From Reticulitermes speratus (taxonomy: Eukaryota > Arthropoda > Insecta > Blattodea > Rhinotermitidae), in NCBI GenBank assembly GCA_021186555.1, contig JAJKFL010000011.1:2841501-2905500 (forward strand): DNA of 64,000 bases, given 5' to 3'. Below, piece after piece: positions 10,237 to 21,931 of the stretch. Below the pieces are notes generated by a model, which made no database searches, was not told where the DNA came from, and saw only the letters and a program-made list of their open reading frames with translations. Position 1 is the first letter of the stretch. Each line of letters starts with the position of its first letter. Both the position numbers and the translations under genes were made by a program.

Positions 10237-11395
10237 AGGCTATGGTCAGTTTCACGCTTCAGTCACTTTACCCCAAGGAAAGAGCTTCCCGGTAGCCACT
10301 GAATAGGAGGCTGGGTGGGCCCCAGAACAGGTATGGACACTATAGAGAATAGAGGAGCTGGGTGGGCCCCAGAGCAGGTATGGACACTATAGAGAATAGA
10401 GGAGCTGGGTGGGCCCCAGAGCAGGTATGGACACTATAGAGAATAGAGGAGCTGGGTGGGCCCCAGAGCAGGTATGGACACTATAGAGAATAGAGGAGCT
10501 GGGTGGGCCCCAGAGCAGGTATGGACACTATAGAGAATAGAGGAGGCTGGGTGGGCCCCAGAGCAGGTTAGGACACTATAGAGAATAGAGGAGGCTGGGT
10601 GGGCCCCAGAGCAGGTATGGACACTATAGAGAATAGAGGAGGCTGGGTGGGCCCCAGAGCAGGTATGGACACTATAGAGAATAGAGGAGGCTGGGTGGGC
10701 CCCAGAGCAGGTATGGACACTATAGAGAATAGAGGAGGCTGGGTGGGCCCCAGAGCAGGTATGGACACTATAGAGAATAGAGGAGCTGGGTGGGCCCCAG
10801 AGCAGGTATGGACACTATAGAGAATAGAGGAGGCTGGGTGGGCCCCAGAGCAGGTATGGACACTATAGAGAATAGAGGAGGCTGGGTGGGCCCCAGAGCA
10901 GGTATGGACACTATAGAGAATAGAGGAGCTGGGTGGGCCCCAGAGCAGGTATGGACACTATAGAGAATAGAGGAGCTGGGTGGGCCCCAGAGCAGGTATG
11001 GACCTATAGAGAATAGAGGAGCTGGGTGGGCCCCAGAGCAGGTATGGACACTATAGAGAATAGAGGAGCTGGGTGGGCCCCAGAGCAGGTATGGACACTA
11101 TAGAGAATAGAGGAGCTGGGTGGGCCCCAGAGCAGGTATGGACACTATAGAGAATAGAGGAGCTGGGTGGGCCCCAGAGCAGGTATGGACACTATAGAGA
11201 ATAGAGGAGGCTGGGTGGGCCCCAGAGCAGGTATGGACACTATAGAGAATAGAGGAGGCTGGGTGGGCCCAGAGCAGGTATGGACACTATAGAGAATAGA
11301 AAAATCTGTAGACCCTGTCGGCAATCGACGTACGATCCCTCAGTCGTCCAGACCAGGGCCTAGTCACTATACCTACTGAGCTATACCGCTCAAAA
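10237..11395 (-). mobile_element. SINE5 with an internal tandem expansion
   Basis: On the minus strand the head lies at about 11395-11305: GAGCGGTATAGCTCAGTAGG (A-box region), then a decayed B-box region. The body passes through GGGGCCCACCCAGC and the 3' part (ctttaccccaaggaaagagc on the plus strand) is at 10237-10300. An unexpanded SINE5 body has one copy of the segment that is here repeated 21 times (10302-11298). Relatives lie at 14520, 24915, 33985, 36015, 36310, 40270 and 46141. Confidence 0.82.
10302..11298. repeat. 47/48-bp minisatellite, 21 copies, inside SINE5
   Basis: The unit contains ctgggtgggccccagagcag, then gtatggacactatagagaat. It alternates between aggagct (47 bp) and aggaggct (48 bp) subtypes, with the 48-bp form mainly at 10540-10910 and at the right end. 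The first copy (10302 on) has cagaacag and is the most SINE-like. Confidence 0.95.
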
Positions 11396-11398
11396 TAG

Positions 11399-12186
11399 GA
11401 GGTAGGTATCATATTTTATACACCTACTCGGAAGTGCGCCTGATACCTGCATATAGCATCTTTTGCCAGAACAAACAGGTATAGGCCGTAGAAACAAGTA
11501 AAAATCTATCATCTAGAGAGACGTGGAGGGAGGGGGGAGAAGTGACCAGCTATGCGGGCGGTGGAGAGTAACAGCAATGAAGGATAGTTACAAAATAATA
11601 TTTAGACCGTTTCGGGGCGTAACCTGATAGTAGAATTACAGTCCGTCTTTCCTTTTTTAAAGCGGTTCCCTGTTGGAAATATACGATGGTACAGTGATGA
11701 ACTACAGTCTTAGTTGGTGTGGGAAAAGATTGAAGATAAACGGAATTTGAAGTTCCTCAGGAGTTTCAGTGTTCGACCAACCACGGCTAGAGACGAGAAG
11801 CGGTTTAAGATCTCGATCCGGATTTGTTGTTCATGATACCCGATAAATTTGTAGTCTACAATTATCATTTGTTAGTACTACAAAACTATTTTGATATTCA
11901 GCGCATACAAAATTATGTATAATGCCAGGATAAGTCACTATTCTCTGCTGAATATCACGGTACATAGGCCTAATGGTGCTTTATCTCAGCCAACCAACTC
12001 TTATATGAAAGGAAATATGCTTACAAACATTCAGACTCAACAACTGTAATAATTTTGCAAAATTACTGTATCTGTGACCGCAATTAGATAAGTCAATATA
12101 TTTCAAAGATCAACAATCAAATACATATTTTCTTTTATACACTACCCAGACATTTCTCGAACTTAGGATCATTCTCAAGGGCTTCT
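11399..12186. other. Unassigned DNA
   Basis: No gene or clear repeat is seen. A G-rich stretch lies near 11520-11560. Confidence 0.35.
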
Positions 12187-12194
12187 CAACACCA

Positions 12195-12505
12195 GCTAAA
12201 AAAAAAAAGCAACCCCATTACAGGCCTAGACAGACCCATAGGTTCCAGGTGGTTGAGGCTCCCAGATTTCTAGACAATCGGCACATAAGGTGGTAAGGTT
12301 GTCAGCCCTACGCACCGGCCGCCTTTACCCCCCAGGAAGTATTCCTGGTACTCATTTCTGTTAGAGGCTGAGTCGACCCCAGGGCCATAGTGCGACCGAA
12401 ACGATTATGTCAATGAAAAATTCCAATGACACCATCGGGAATCGAACCCGCGACGTTCCGACTTGTAGCGCAGTGCCTCAACGAACTGCGCCACCGCGTG
12501 CCCCC
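12195..12505 (-). mobile_element. SINE1, full-length
   Basis: tRNA-like head at the right end (B-box complement gggaatcgaacccgcgacg), body, and the 3' end at 12195 with an A-run. The probable duplication caacacca lies at 12187-12194 and 12506-12513. Confidence 0.9.
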
Positions 12506-12513
12506 CAACACCA

Positions 12514-13645
12514 ATTACTGAGGTTTATATTGTGGTGTATGCGTTCAAGTGTTTTCTGGGGGTTAAAAATCCTTGAAATCTTCAAAATCTAGTCCGAAAT
12601 TGCACTTAATAAGTATACTGATTACGCGTATTATAAAATACACAGCCCAGTTATAAGGGGCTGTAGCCCTTCCAAAAGTAATTTTATCAAATATTATGTG
12701 CAACCAAGAGTATTTATAAGTATGGAAGCGAAACGGTGTGGTATATATGTAAAAATAGTTTTCGATACCACTAATCAACATTAAATGTAACTCCGGACTA
12801 CGTTGTAAAGATTATAAGGACTTTTCAACAAAAGACCATGTGAATTATGTGAACACACACACATCGTTATGGTGTTTTAGAGAAGCCCTTGAAATGATCC
12901 TGGGACACAAACAAGTGGGGTTGGTTTGTGTAATAAACTAATAAAGAATTTCACGTTGTGTTTCATGGTTGATCGTTAAATTGTACTCAGTAATAGGTAC
13001 AATGGTATGTGTTCCACGGTACCTTAGTCACTACTAACACAGCCACTGATGTCTCATAACTGTAACAATCGAAACACCTTCTTCTGGCCTCTCTTCCTGT
13101 GACCTTTACGAAGTGTTGTGCCGCACGGTCCGACCCTCCAGTTCCCGGGCTAGTTCAGGACCGTCAGACCTTGCGACGCTATGAGAGTAAGAACCAGACG
13201 CTCGAACTCTTGAGTCCAGAGATCTGATCCGGTAGCGTGCCACCATCTCTCGTATATAAAATAATACTGTAGGGGCTGCGAGAGGTCAGACCCTATAACT
13301 ATACTTTTCTAGGCTCGAAGGCACAGGTAATTGAGAGATAGAGAGCGACAAAATACGTTTTTCAAATTTCCCCAAATAAGTATATGTAAAACGTTACGAG
13401 TGTGGCATATGTTGCACGAGTGAAAGACTGTGTAAGCCGTCCAAGTGGTGTAATGTTATTTGTTTAACAACGCTGTAACACGTAAGCTTCTTGCCGGTTT
13501 ATAACGGCAGCAGGAGCCTCAAGGGTGGCTGGTGTGCTAGGTTGTCAGGGGGTCTACTTAAAAACTTATCACATACAGACTGAACTGCGACCGTGTCGCC
13601 GTGGACCGCTTCAAAAATGACTCCTCAAAGTCACGATCCGACAAA
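12514..13645. other. Unassigned DNA
   Basis: No gene is recognised. The segment 13080-13260 is GC-richer, with a weakly tRNA-like stretch on the minus strand, but it is too diverged to call a SINE. Confidence 0.35.
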
Positions 13646-14395
13646 GCACAGTCGGCACACAGCTCTGTATGAATGTAAATTGAGATAGGGCGGTCTATGA
13701 ACAGTCAGTGGGCGACATGGTGCTGCTAGAAACAGTTCGGCCTTTTCCGGCTACAAAGCGGACTTTCACGAAATAACCACAGTCTGAAAAGCACAGTCAG
13801 CACACAGCCCTGTATGAATGTAAATTGAGATAGGACGGTCTATGAACAGTCAGTGGGCGACATGGTGCTGCTAGAAGCAGTTCGGCCTTTTCCGGCTACA
13901 AAGCGGACTTTCACGAAATGACCACAGTCTGACAGAGCACAGTCGGCGCACAGTCCTGTATGAATGTAAATTGAGATAGGACGGTCTATGAACAGTCAGT
14001 GGGCGACATGGTGCTGCTAGAAGCAGTTCGGCCTTTTCCGGCTACAAAGCGGACTTTCACGAAATAACCACAGTCTGAAAAGCACAGTCAGCACACAGCC
14101 CTGTATGAATGTAAATTGAGATAGGGCGGTCTATGAACAGTCAGTGGGCGACATGGTGCTGCTAGAAGCAGTTCGGCCTTTTCCGGCTACAAAGCGGACT
14201 TTCACGAAATGACCGTAGTCTGACAGAGCACAGTCGGCGCACAGCCCTGTATGAATGTAAATTGAGATAGGACGGTCTATGAACAGTCAGTGGGCGACAT
14301 GGTGCTGCTAGAAGCAGTTCGGCCTTTTCCGGCTACAAAGCGGACTTTCACGAAATGATCACAGTCTGACAGAGCACAGTCCTGTATGCGTGAAT
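13646..14395. repeat. 146-bp tandem array of five units with alternating subtypes
   Basis: Units start at 13646, 13791, 13937, 14082 and 14228, with a sixth broken off after 14373. Each begins gcacagtc and contains gggcgacatggtgctgctag. Units 2 and 4 read gaaaagcacagtcagcac; units 3 and 5 read gacagagcacagtcggcgc. This gives a dimer period of about 291 bp. Confidence 0.92.
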
Positions 14396-14519
14396 TAGTT
14401 TTAGTCTGATGCCTGGCGGCCCAACTAAAGGCGCCGTCCTGTACAGCTAACACCGTACTATAAAAATGTGTTATCGGACCCAACAATGAACACCACATGG
14501 GCGTTCATTGTAAAGAAGG

Positions 14520-14655
14520 CCTCACAGTCCCAGAGCCAGTCTGGACGTTTAGGAGAAGATAAAAATCTTTAACCCTTGTCGGATATCGAAAAACGATTCC
14601 TCGGTCGTTCAGCCCGCTGCCTAGCCACTACAAATCCATTTAGTCTGCCGGCTGG
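14520..14655 (-). mobile_element. SINE5 fragment (5' part)
   Basis: Minus-strand head: CTAGGCAGCGGGCTGAACGA near 14610-14630, with the part of the body that includes the complement of agtctggacgttt. The body downstream of the head is cut short near 14520. Diverged, and no duplication is seen. Confidence 0.5.
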
Positions 14656-14659
14656 TTCA

Positions 14660-15834
14660 GATTTTTCTTCATTGTTTCCGTAAAGATTGTTATAGCAAAG
14701 TTTTGTGTACGCAAGTTGGTAATTACTACACACCCATTTAACCTACACGAAAACACTACAGGAATGGGGATATAGATTGATGGAATGGCATCCGACGAAT
14801 GTTTGCGAATAAATATGTTAGAACATGAGTGCGCTGTAAGTCTGGGCTCTAGAGCACACCTTAGGCTCAGTAAATGTCACATCACGCACAGCTTCAAGTC
14901 AAATGCATTTCTGCAGCAGTCTGTTACTACCTGTACTAACCACTGCCTTGAAAACTTTCAAACTATGCAACTGTCTACTTAACATTCTTGATAGAGGTTA
15001 GGGTGATCAGGCATTTCAGGCTGTTTCCATGCGTACTACATGACTCAATCATGTTAATCCACTTTTATATGTTTGTTCTAATATTTGGCGAAAAATTGTC
15101 CATATACATAAGGCTAACGCTCACCACTTTGTATGGATGTCAACAGCCATAAAAGTTTGTAGTAATTATAAACAGGAGCAGAAGATGGCATGTTATTATA
15201 GTGATTGTAGACAATTAAGAAGTAAGGTGATGGGATAGAATCCAACAGCATAAAGTTTATACCGAGTTTCATGTAAATCGGTCGGTAGGTTCAGAATTTT
15301 AAACTCAGAGACAGATAGACAGCATGTTGAAATCAAGACTCCTCCTCTTTACTTTTAAGCAAGAAATCTAGGCTAAAACTGGGCCTCAGAGAACTAAGAC
15401 ACGTGGGCGTAGCTCGGGATAGGGACCAAAGAACTTGGTCATAAATTTTCTGGTTCTATACGAAGAGGAAAATTTCTTGACCGGCTCAACGACTATCATC
15501 GTCTCCAAAATCCCGTACTGAGCATCGCGGTTGAGCACTTCTTCTTATTCGGGAGGTACAGAATTCGAGCCTAACCCTAAGCCTGACTATTCTGAGGTTT
15601 CTTCGTCTTTCTAATCAGTCAATACACGAAAAGGCGGGATGAATAATTTTAAATAGTGCACGACCACTTCCTTGTTGCTCCATCATTGACATCATTTCAC
15701 TGATGCTAGTCTATTAGCAGGTCTGCATGACGTATGCAGTTGATAAAGGTGTCATTAAATAAACTAAGTTAAGAACAAACAAAATCCTGCGATTGTACCT
15801 TATCCTCAAAACGGTCTACATCTTTATAAACCAA
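14660..15834. other. Unassigned DNA
   Basis: No gene is recognised. At 15260-15300 the string accgagtttcatgtaaatcg resembles a motif common in dispersed insect repeats, but I cannot delimit an element. Confidence 0.35.
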
Positions 15835-15960
15835 AATCAAAATTAATATTATCCTCCCATCTATGCTCAGGTCTCCCCTCTTCAGATTTGCCGATCAAAA
15901 TCGTTTCGCATCAAATTCGTGCTACATATCTCACCCATCCCACCATCGAGAAATCATGAA
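15835..15960 (-). mobile_element. LINE B fragment
   Basis: Minus-strand remnant of the C-terminal coding region and 3' part of LINE B (ttaatattatcctcccatct is a hallmark shared with 17640, 19905, 45990 and 50660). Strongly diverged and only about 125 bp long. Confidence 0.6.
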
Positions 15961-16750
15961 AGAAAAGCATGAAGCTGGTTTTATTCGGGGGTAGATCTAG
16001 ACTAGCTGGTAGAAATTGGCGACAAAGGCTAACCACACACACACACAACACCCCCCCCCCCCCCCCCAAGGGCAGATTTTAGCTGTTTCTGGCGAAGAAA
16101 GAAACGGTGAGACATCGCAAGTCGACGAGCAAAAAAGACCATAGTTAATGCTCTAGGGAATTAAAACAATTCTATTTCTTATTTCATATTTTCCCTTGAA
16201 TTTGGCACCCTAGGGGATCGCCTAGTTCGCCTACATGTTCGGGCAGACCCTGGTTTGCGATCTAACACCATGAACAAACTTTATCACCTAAACACTACAA
16301 CCAGAAACTACCGGGTTCGATGTAACATGGTCCTGCACGAAAGCAGCCAACATACATAACCACTGGAATATTACAGCGCATTGCCAGCGGCAACAGTTGG
16401 ACTATTCAATATAATATAAATTCGCATTAACGGCATTTTTATTCAGGAATTAAGGTGTAATATTGCCATTATTGTGCCATTCCCTGGGGGGCACTATTAC
16501 ACGTGGGTACATCTCCCCGCACCAACGAACCAGTAGATGCGCAGTGACCCACAACTGTAGACGAGACTCGGGTCACTGCGCAAGAGGCAGACAATATCTT
16601 AAAAGCGCTCAGAGAAAGACGGGCCTAAATCCCATCAAGAACACGCCACTTGCAATTCGTTCTACTGGAACTTCACATGCGGGCGATTCTTACGGATTAC
16701 ACAAGACTGGAACTTGGATTTAAATGGTTTAGTATTTAATAAATGTAATG
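15961..16750. other. Unassigned DNA with CA/C-run tract
   Basis: A low-complexity stretch (ca)n followed by about 17 C lies at 16034-16068. An open frame at 16463-16723 (+) has no recognisable domain. Confidence 0.4.
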
Positions 16751-16752
16751 TA

Positions 16753-16830
16753 CAGGGCATACACAAAAGAATGGTGCGGTTTTAATAGTGTTCACTATTA
16801 AAACCGCACCATTCTTTTGTGTATGCCCTG
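16753..16830. mobile_element. Palindromic MITE (78 bp)
   Basis: A perfect-looking inverted repeat of the CAGGGCATACAC family, flanked by TA on both sides. The centre reads tagtgttcacta. Confidence 0.92.
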
Positions 16831-16900
16831 TACGTCACCACAGTAATGATGATAATTCAATTCAATTCAATGGGTATTTATAAACGTGCAGACTTAACAG

Positions 16901-16903
16901 CAC

Positions 16904-16939
<36 letters not shown>

Positions 16940-17130
16940 CAGTAATAGGATATAAACCAATATGGGTTCTTCCATCTTCATGTGTGTTGGTCTTTCCATC
17001 TTTTCCTTGGTCGACCTACGTTTCTTCTGCCGCGCAATGTATGCACACACTAAATTGGGAATGCTTGTATCGTTCATTCTTGATAAATGTTGTGACCACT
17101 TGCACTTATGACCAGTCCACAATAATTTCA
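16901..17130 (-). mobile_element. Non-LTR retrotransposon 3' fragment with (ATT)n tail
   Basis: The minus-strand translation includes LLWTGHKCKWSQHLSRMNDT followed by a basic stretch with ARQKKRRSTKEK. This resembles the GH-RM...GK-RGRPK motif at the C-terminus of RTE-like LINEs. On the minus strand it ends in (att)n, seen as (aat)n at 16903-16939. It differs from LINE A and LINE B. Confidence 0.5.
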
Positions 17131-17164
17131 TTCACATTGTAAGAACTTATTCATTATCTTATGC

Positions 17165-17282
17165 CTTAATTTTTTTTTCATGGCCTGACAGCCCTAGTAG
17201 GCCACGGCCTCCTCACTGTTGAGGTGTCACGATTACACTCAGGCACACCACAGTCGGTAGGACTCCTCTGGACGAGTGATTT
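17165..17282 (-). mobile_element. SINE3, 5'-truncated
   Basis: Only the 3' part is present, from the T-run and catggcctgacagccctag to ctctggacgagtgat; the tRNA-like head is missing. A poly-T/A-rich stretch follows (17290-17345) that partly resembles 39086-39137. Confidence 0.75.
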
Positions 17283-17499
17283 TATTTTCAATTTTTTTTT
17301 TTCCGAAAATCGTGCCATTTATGAGATAATTTGAAAAAAAAAAAATATGGTACAGCTCTCTTGACCTACATCTGATAACGGGAGAAGAACTTCCACAAGG
17401 AGCTCAACGCAGCACAGACCTACCACAAGAAACGTAATATCTTAAACTAATTAACTCACTAAATAACTCACTCCACTGAGCACATTCCTTTAATATTTC

Positions 17500-17775
17500 C
17501 TGAGCTATTAAAGATATTCTCCGCATTTTATAAAATACGAAGAAGTTTCATACCCGTGTACACAACAGCCCAACAACTATCTATATTCTGAGTCAGACGA
17601 ATCCAGTTCATACCTCCTAACCTATTTCTTGAACGCTCATTTTAATATTATCCTCCCATCTACGTCCAGGTCTTCCAAGTGGTAGCTTTCCTTCAGGTTT
17701 TCCCGCCCAAAGCCCTGTATGCGTTTCTCTTCTCCCCATACGTGTCAAATTCCGCCACGAATCTCACTCTCCTTG
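17500..17775 (-). mobile_element. LINE B fragment
   Basis: Minus-strand C-terminal region and 3' end. It includes the complement of the [11 protein letters not shown]-coding stretch in decayed form (17735-17770) and ttaatattatcctcccatct at 17642. Several frame disruptions are evident. Confidence 0.65.
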
Positions 17776-18000
17776 AATTGTCTTAATTAAAATCAGTAAT
17801 TAACAGCGATACTAAGGTGGGCCTATCTCTTGTTGGACTTATAACACTAATTACAGTATTTTTAGCTTATTTACCGGCGACTTCCAAACGACATACCGCC
17901 GTCTTACTTGTAAAACACCTAAATTAAGCAATGTCTACTAATTTGAAAACTCATAGAACGCAGTTCATGAATTCAATAAGTCAGTGACACTGTCTCGGAG

Positions 18001-18070
18001 GCTTGTACCAACTTGTACCAACTTGTACCAACTTGTACCAACTTGTACCAACTTGTACCAACTTGTACCC
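18001..18070. repeat. 10-bp tandem repeat, 7 copies
   Basis: acttgtacca repeated seven times with only terminal variation. It makes an open frame (NLYQLVPTCT) that is an artefact. Confidence 0.95.
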
Positions 18071-18306
18071 ATGTTCCACAAAAAGGCTCCACAGTAAAAT
18101 GCAATGAAGCTCAGCGTGAAAGTGGAACAAGTTGTGGGCGGGCCTCACAAGTTGTAATTGCCGCCAGAGATAACGAGGGCTTGATAGTGAGAAAGAAAGA
18201 GGAAAATTTGTGTACAGATACTAATAGAGGTTATGATCTTCAAGCACCATCGAATTCAGCCTCCGCGCAGCCATTTCCCAGCTAACACGGGCTCGCTCAA
18301 TACATC

Positions 18307-18576
18307 TTCTTTTATTTTCCTATGGCTCGACAGCCCTATATGGGCCTGGGCCTCCTCGTTTCGTCGAGGTTTCACGATCACACACATTTGAGACACAACA
18401 CAGTCGGTAGGACTCCTCTGGACGAGTGATCAGCCCGTCGCAGAGACCTCTACCTGACAACACACAACACTCACAAGAGACAGACATCCATGCCCCCGGT
18501 GGGATTCGAACCCACGATCCTAGTAAGCGAGCGGCCGAAGACCCACGCCTTAGACCGCACGGCTACTGGGATCGGC
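18307..18576 (-). mobile_element. SINE3, full-length
   Basis: On the minus strand: the head CCGATCCCAGTAGCCGTGCG, the A-box-like GTCTAAGGCGTGGGTC, the B box GGTTCGAATCCC, then the spacer and a 3' end matching the SINE2 tail region (gggctgtcgagcc), with a T-run at 18307. A short duplication (catctt) is possible but weak. Other copies: 17165, 21932, 27732, 59960 and 62983. Confidence 0.9.
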
Positions 18577-19717
18577 CATCTTAACCTTAGGCCAGCGAAA
18601 AAAAAAAACAGAACATTCCGTCAGATTAGCATGATTCTTCACAGCGGTCATAGAATGTCATTCTAACACTTAACAACAGGGTCGACGTCTTATGCTGGTG
18701 TCCGCCGACTGTCCTATTTACAAAGACAATCTAATCACTGTCATTTGAAAATACTGTCATAAGGCAAACACACAGTCCTTATTCTATCTGACAACTATCG
18801 TTTGCCACTTTGCGCCGCTACTCCGTCGCGCGTGTGGGCGGTCGGCTGAGTGGGTTACCTTAATACAATAAACGAGCCGACAAGTAACCGTTAGTTGTCA
18901 GATAAAATAATGATCCTATACCACGTATACTGACCTAACATATGTGGAACTAAGTAGGCATTACGCTATATTATATGAAAAACAACTTTCTTAAATTATA
19001 AAATTGTGATAGATGCGGTGCTCAGGTCAGCGATAAAAGATACGCTCTGTATATTGCAAGATATTCAGAGTCTTCAAACCAGTTTGGCTTCTTTAACACT
19101 TCCAATAGCTACCGTTACTGTCCAGGCATCTTGGAGAGGATATATGTGACCCGAGGCAGCCACGATCACAATCTTTCGTATTTTGAACCCTCCTGACCCA
19201 CTTCCATTACACATTGATAATGACTGCGATCTCATAAGTGATAAATCGTGATAAATCGAACAGTTACACAGAAACGAAATGAGGTCGCAATACGTATGTC
19301 GCTCCCTCTGAAAACAATTGTGTAATAAAGTTGATACATCCATAATTTCTGTGTGTGAGAGAGATCTAACGGCGATAAACAGCGTGCTCAATAGCCCCAC
19401 GTCCATATCTGTTGTGAAGTCATAATGTATTATATGCCGGCAATAACACCAACGTTTCCAGACCAGTAGTTCGAACATCTATGAATCCTTCCCCCCTCCC
19501 CCCCCCCCCAAAAAAAAAACGTACGACACGATAATATTTTAGATTTGGAATAGGCCTTGTACTTCGTCAACTACGAGGTTTACAGCGCATACGGCGTTGA
19601 TTTGTTTAATAACCGGGGATGCGGGTACGATTATCGATGCATGTAGTACTGTATATCTGTGATATTCTTTTTTTGTGGTGCCCTACGTAGGTATATGCTT
19701 TGCATTGCACCCTACCT
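18577..19717. other. Unassigned DNA
   Basis: A 134-codon open frame lies on the minus strand (19074-19478) with no motif I recognise and ordinary base composition. It is probably chance. A C-run/A-run stretch lies at 19490-19520. Confidence 0.4.
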
Positions 19718-20275
19718 GTAAACTAACTCCATGGAGCAGACTTCTGCTTGAGAGGGTATCACTTCCTCAGCCAGTCAAGAAATTTCCCGAATTCTATGGA
19801 ACCCGAAGGTTCATTACCGTGTTCACAACATCCCGCCGCTTGTTCCTATCCTGAGCCAGATCAACCCAGTTCCAGCTCTCCCATCCTATTTCTTGACGAT
19901 CCATTTTAATATTATCCTCCCGACTATGTCTAGATCTTCCAAGTGGTATCATCCCTTCAGGTTTCCCCATCAAAATCCTGTGTGCACCTCTCCTGTCTCC
20001 CATACGTGCCACATGCCCTGCCCATCTCATGCTTCTTGATTAGATCATCCGAATAATATTTGGTGAGGAATACAAAGCACAAAGCTCTTCGTTATGCAGT
20101 TTCCTCCCGTCCCCTGTTAACACCCAAATATCCCCCCTCAGTACCCTATTATCGAACACCCTCAGTCTGTATTCCTCCCTAAATGTAAGAGACCAAGTTT
20201 CACACCCATACAAAACAACAGGCAGAATTATAAACTTATAATATTTATATTTTGGATGTGTATGGATTTGCATTG
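19718..20275 (-). mobile_element. LINE B, 5'-truncated copy (reverse transcriptase C-terminus and 3' end)
   Basis: The minus strand encodes, in two adjoining frames, FIILPVVLYGCETWSLTFRE, then LHNEELCALYSSPNIIRMI (20040-20273), and [17 protein letters not shown] to [18 protein letters not shown] (19794-20030). The order matches the C-terminus of RTE-like non-LTR elements, beyond the reverse transcriptase core. One frame break separates the halves near 20035. The 3' end passes through the complement of ccatggagcagacttctgct at 19729. This copy shows the unoccupied site (aataatatttggtgaggaat, 20053-20072) of the insertion described at 50805-52092. Confidence 0.88.
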
Positions 20276-20373
20276 TCCTGCTGAACGATCACACCGCGTG
20301 ACATCACTTGTTTGAGCCGATGAAGCAACACTTGGAGGGCTACCGACTGCACGGTAATGAGGAAGACAACAGT

Positions 20374-20680
20374 CAAAATTCTTGATGTAGCATCAGCCCA
20401 CTAACATGCCGCCGTAGTAAGCTTCAAAGTACCCAAAAATTCTTGATTTAGCATCAGCCCACTAACATGCCGCCGTAGTAAGCTTCAAAGTACCCAAAAA
20501 TTCTTGATTTAGCATCAGCCCACTAACATGCCGCCGTAGTAAGCTTCAAAGTACCCAAAAATTCTTGATGTAGCATCAGCCCACTAACATGCCGCAGTAG
20601 TAAGCTTCAAAGTACCCAAAAATTCTTGATGTAGCATCAGCCCACTAACATGCCGCCGTGGTAAGCTTCAAGTACCCAAA
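20374..20680. repeat. 61-bp tandem repeat, 5 copies
   Basis: The unit contains cttgatgtagcatcagccca, then ctaacatgccgccgtagtaa. Copies start at 20381, 20442, 20503, 20564 and 20625 and are nearly identical. Confidence 0.95.
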
Positions 20681-20848
20681 CACTCTGGAAGGCAGGCAAG
20701 TTCGGCGAATTTAACACGATAGTGTAAATAACCTGTAATAGAATACTGAATGACTACTAGCGTGCACGAAGAGATTCTAAAACTTCACTTTTCAGGGCTA
20801 TCAATACAGAACTTCAGATATATCATTTATGAAATGGTCTGTAATATA

Positions 20849-21262
20849 CAGTGTGTCCACAAAGTTCCTTCGGGGTTTTGAAAAATTGTGGCGCGCAAAC
20901 AAATTGAGCTAGCCACATGCGGTTTGCGGCAGATTACAGTGAAATCTCTGGAAGTTTTTTTTTCCTGTGGGGTTATGTCAAGAGCAAGTGTTCCGAACAC
21001 CATTAACGGACTTGATGACCTGAAGACCCGTATCAGGAATGCGATCTCGGCTATTCCAGCGGACATGCTCCACAGAACATAGCAAGAGCTCGAATTCGTC
21101 TGGACGTTATCCGTGCTACCAAGGGAGCCCACATCGAGGTCTACGAGGTCATTAAAAAATTCCAGAGTTTTACTGTAATCTGCAGCAAACCGCATGTGGC
21201 TAGCTGAATTTGTTTGCGCGCCACAATTTTTCAAAACCCCAAGGGACTTTGTGGACACACTG
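20849..21262 (+). mobile_element. Mariner-like non-autonomous element with transposase C-terminus
   Basis: Inverted repeats of about 95 bp begin CAGTGTGTCCACAAAGTTCC and end in the complement, with TA on each side (20847-20848, 21263-21264). Between them the plus strand encodes GLDDLKTRIRNAISAIPADM, then a frame change, then RLDVIRATKGAHIEVY. This is the C-terminal end of a mariner/Tc1-type transposase, downstream of the catalytic core. The N-terminal DNA-binding domain and the DDE core are deleted, so it cannot move alone. Confidence 0.85.
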
Positions 21263-21264
21263 TA

Positions 21265-21931
21265 GAACGTAGTATATTTGCCACTTCCTAACTGGGCAAA
21301 ACATAAGCGGTAGGGATATAAAATTCAACTGAATGTTGACCTTAAAATTGAATCGGAAAGGTGAGGAGTTAAAAGAAACCTAAAGCAAAAGGGGCAAAGT
21401 GTTATCAATGCAATAAGTAAATATTACAATAAACAAGTTCGGAAAAGCAGGCCTAGCCATAATAATTGTTGCATTTTAGCTGTCTTTTGTTTAATTACGA
21501 ACAAAAAATGTTTAATTATATTAAAGCAATGGTTGTGGCTGCATGTTCAGTTACATTTCAATTAAACGTATATATATATATATATGTAACACTACGTGTG
21601 GACTTATAAATTAAGGCAAAGCTTTTGCTTAATCACCTACATTATAAGACTTCGGCAATCTCTGCGTGTGTTCGGCAGACCGCTGCTGATTGCTGTGTAG
21701 AAATGTAAATACAATGTACCAGTTACAGGGTCTTAACACCATTTCAGCTAATTATCGATATAAAATTTCATTTACGGCGTACGGACGGACGGGGCGATTC
21801 TAGCAGGCGATTCGGTGGGAAGCCATAATGTTGCCACTTGTATCGCCCATATGATATTCCGGGAACAATTTATCAGTCGTCATTGATGGAAAATCCCTTA
21901 TCTGGGAGGAATTAGCAACGACCATTCCGAT
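21265..21931. other. Unassigned AT-rich DNA
   Basis: Includes a (ta)n stretch at 21571-21586. No gene is recognised. Confidence 0.35.

Noticed and set aside
13080-13260. A SINE-like tRNA-derived stretch on the minus strand
   Set aside because: Only a weak B-box-like string; no family relative in the window and no duplication.
19074-19478. A 134-codon minus-strand frame
   Set aside because: No recognisable domain, no splice or promoter context. The length is compatible with chance.
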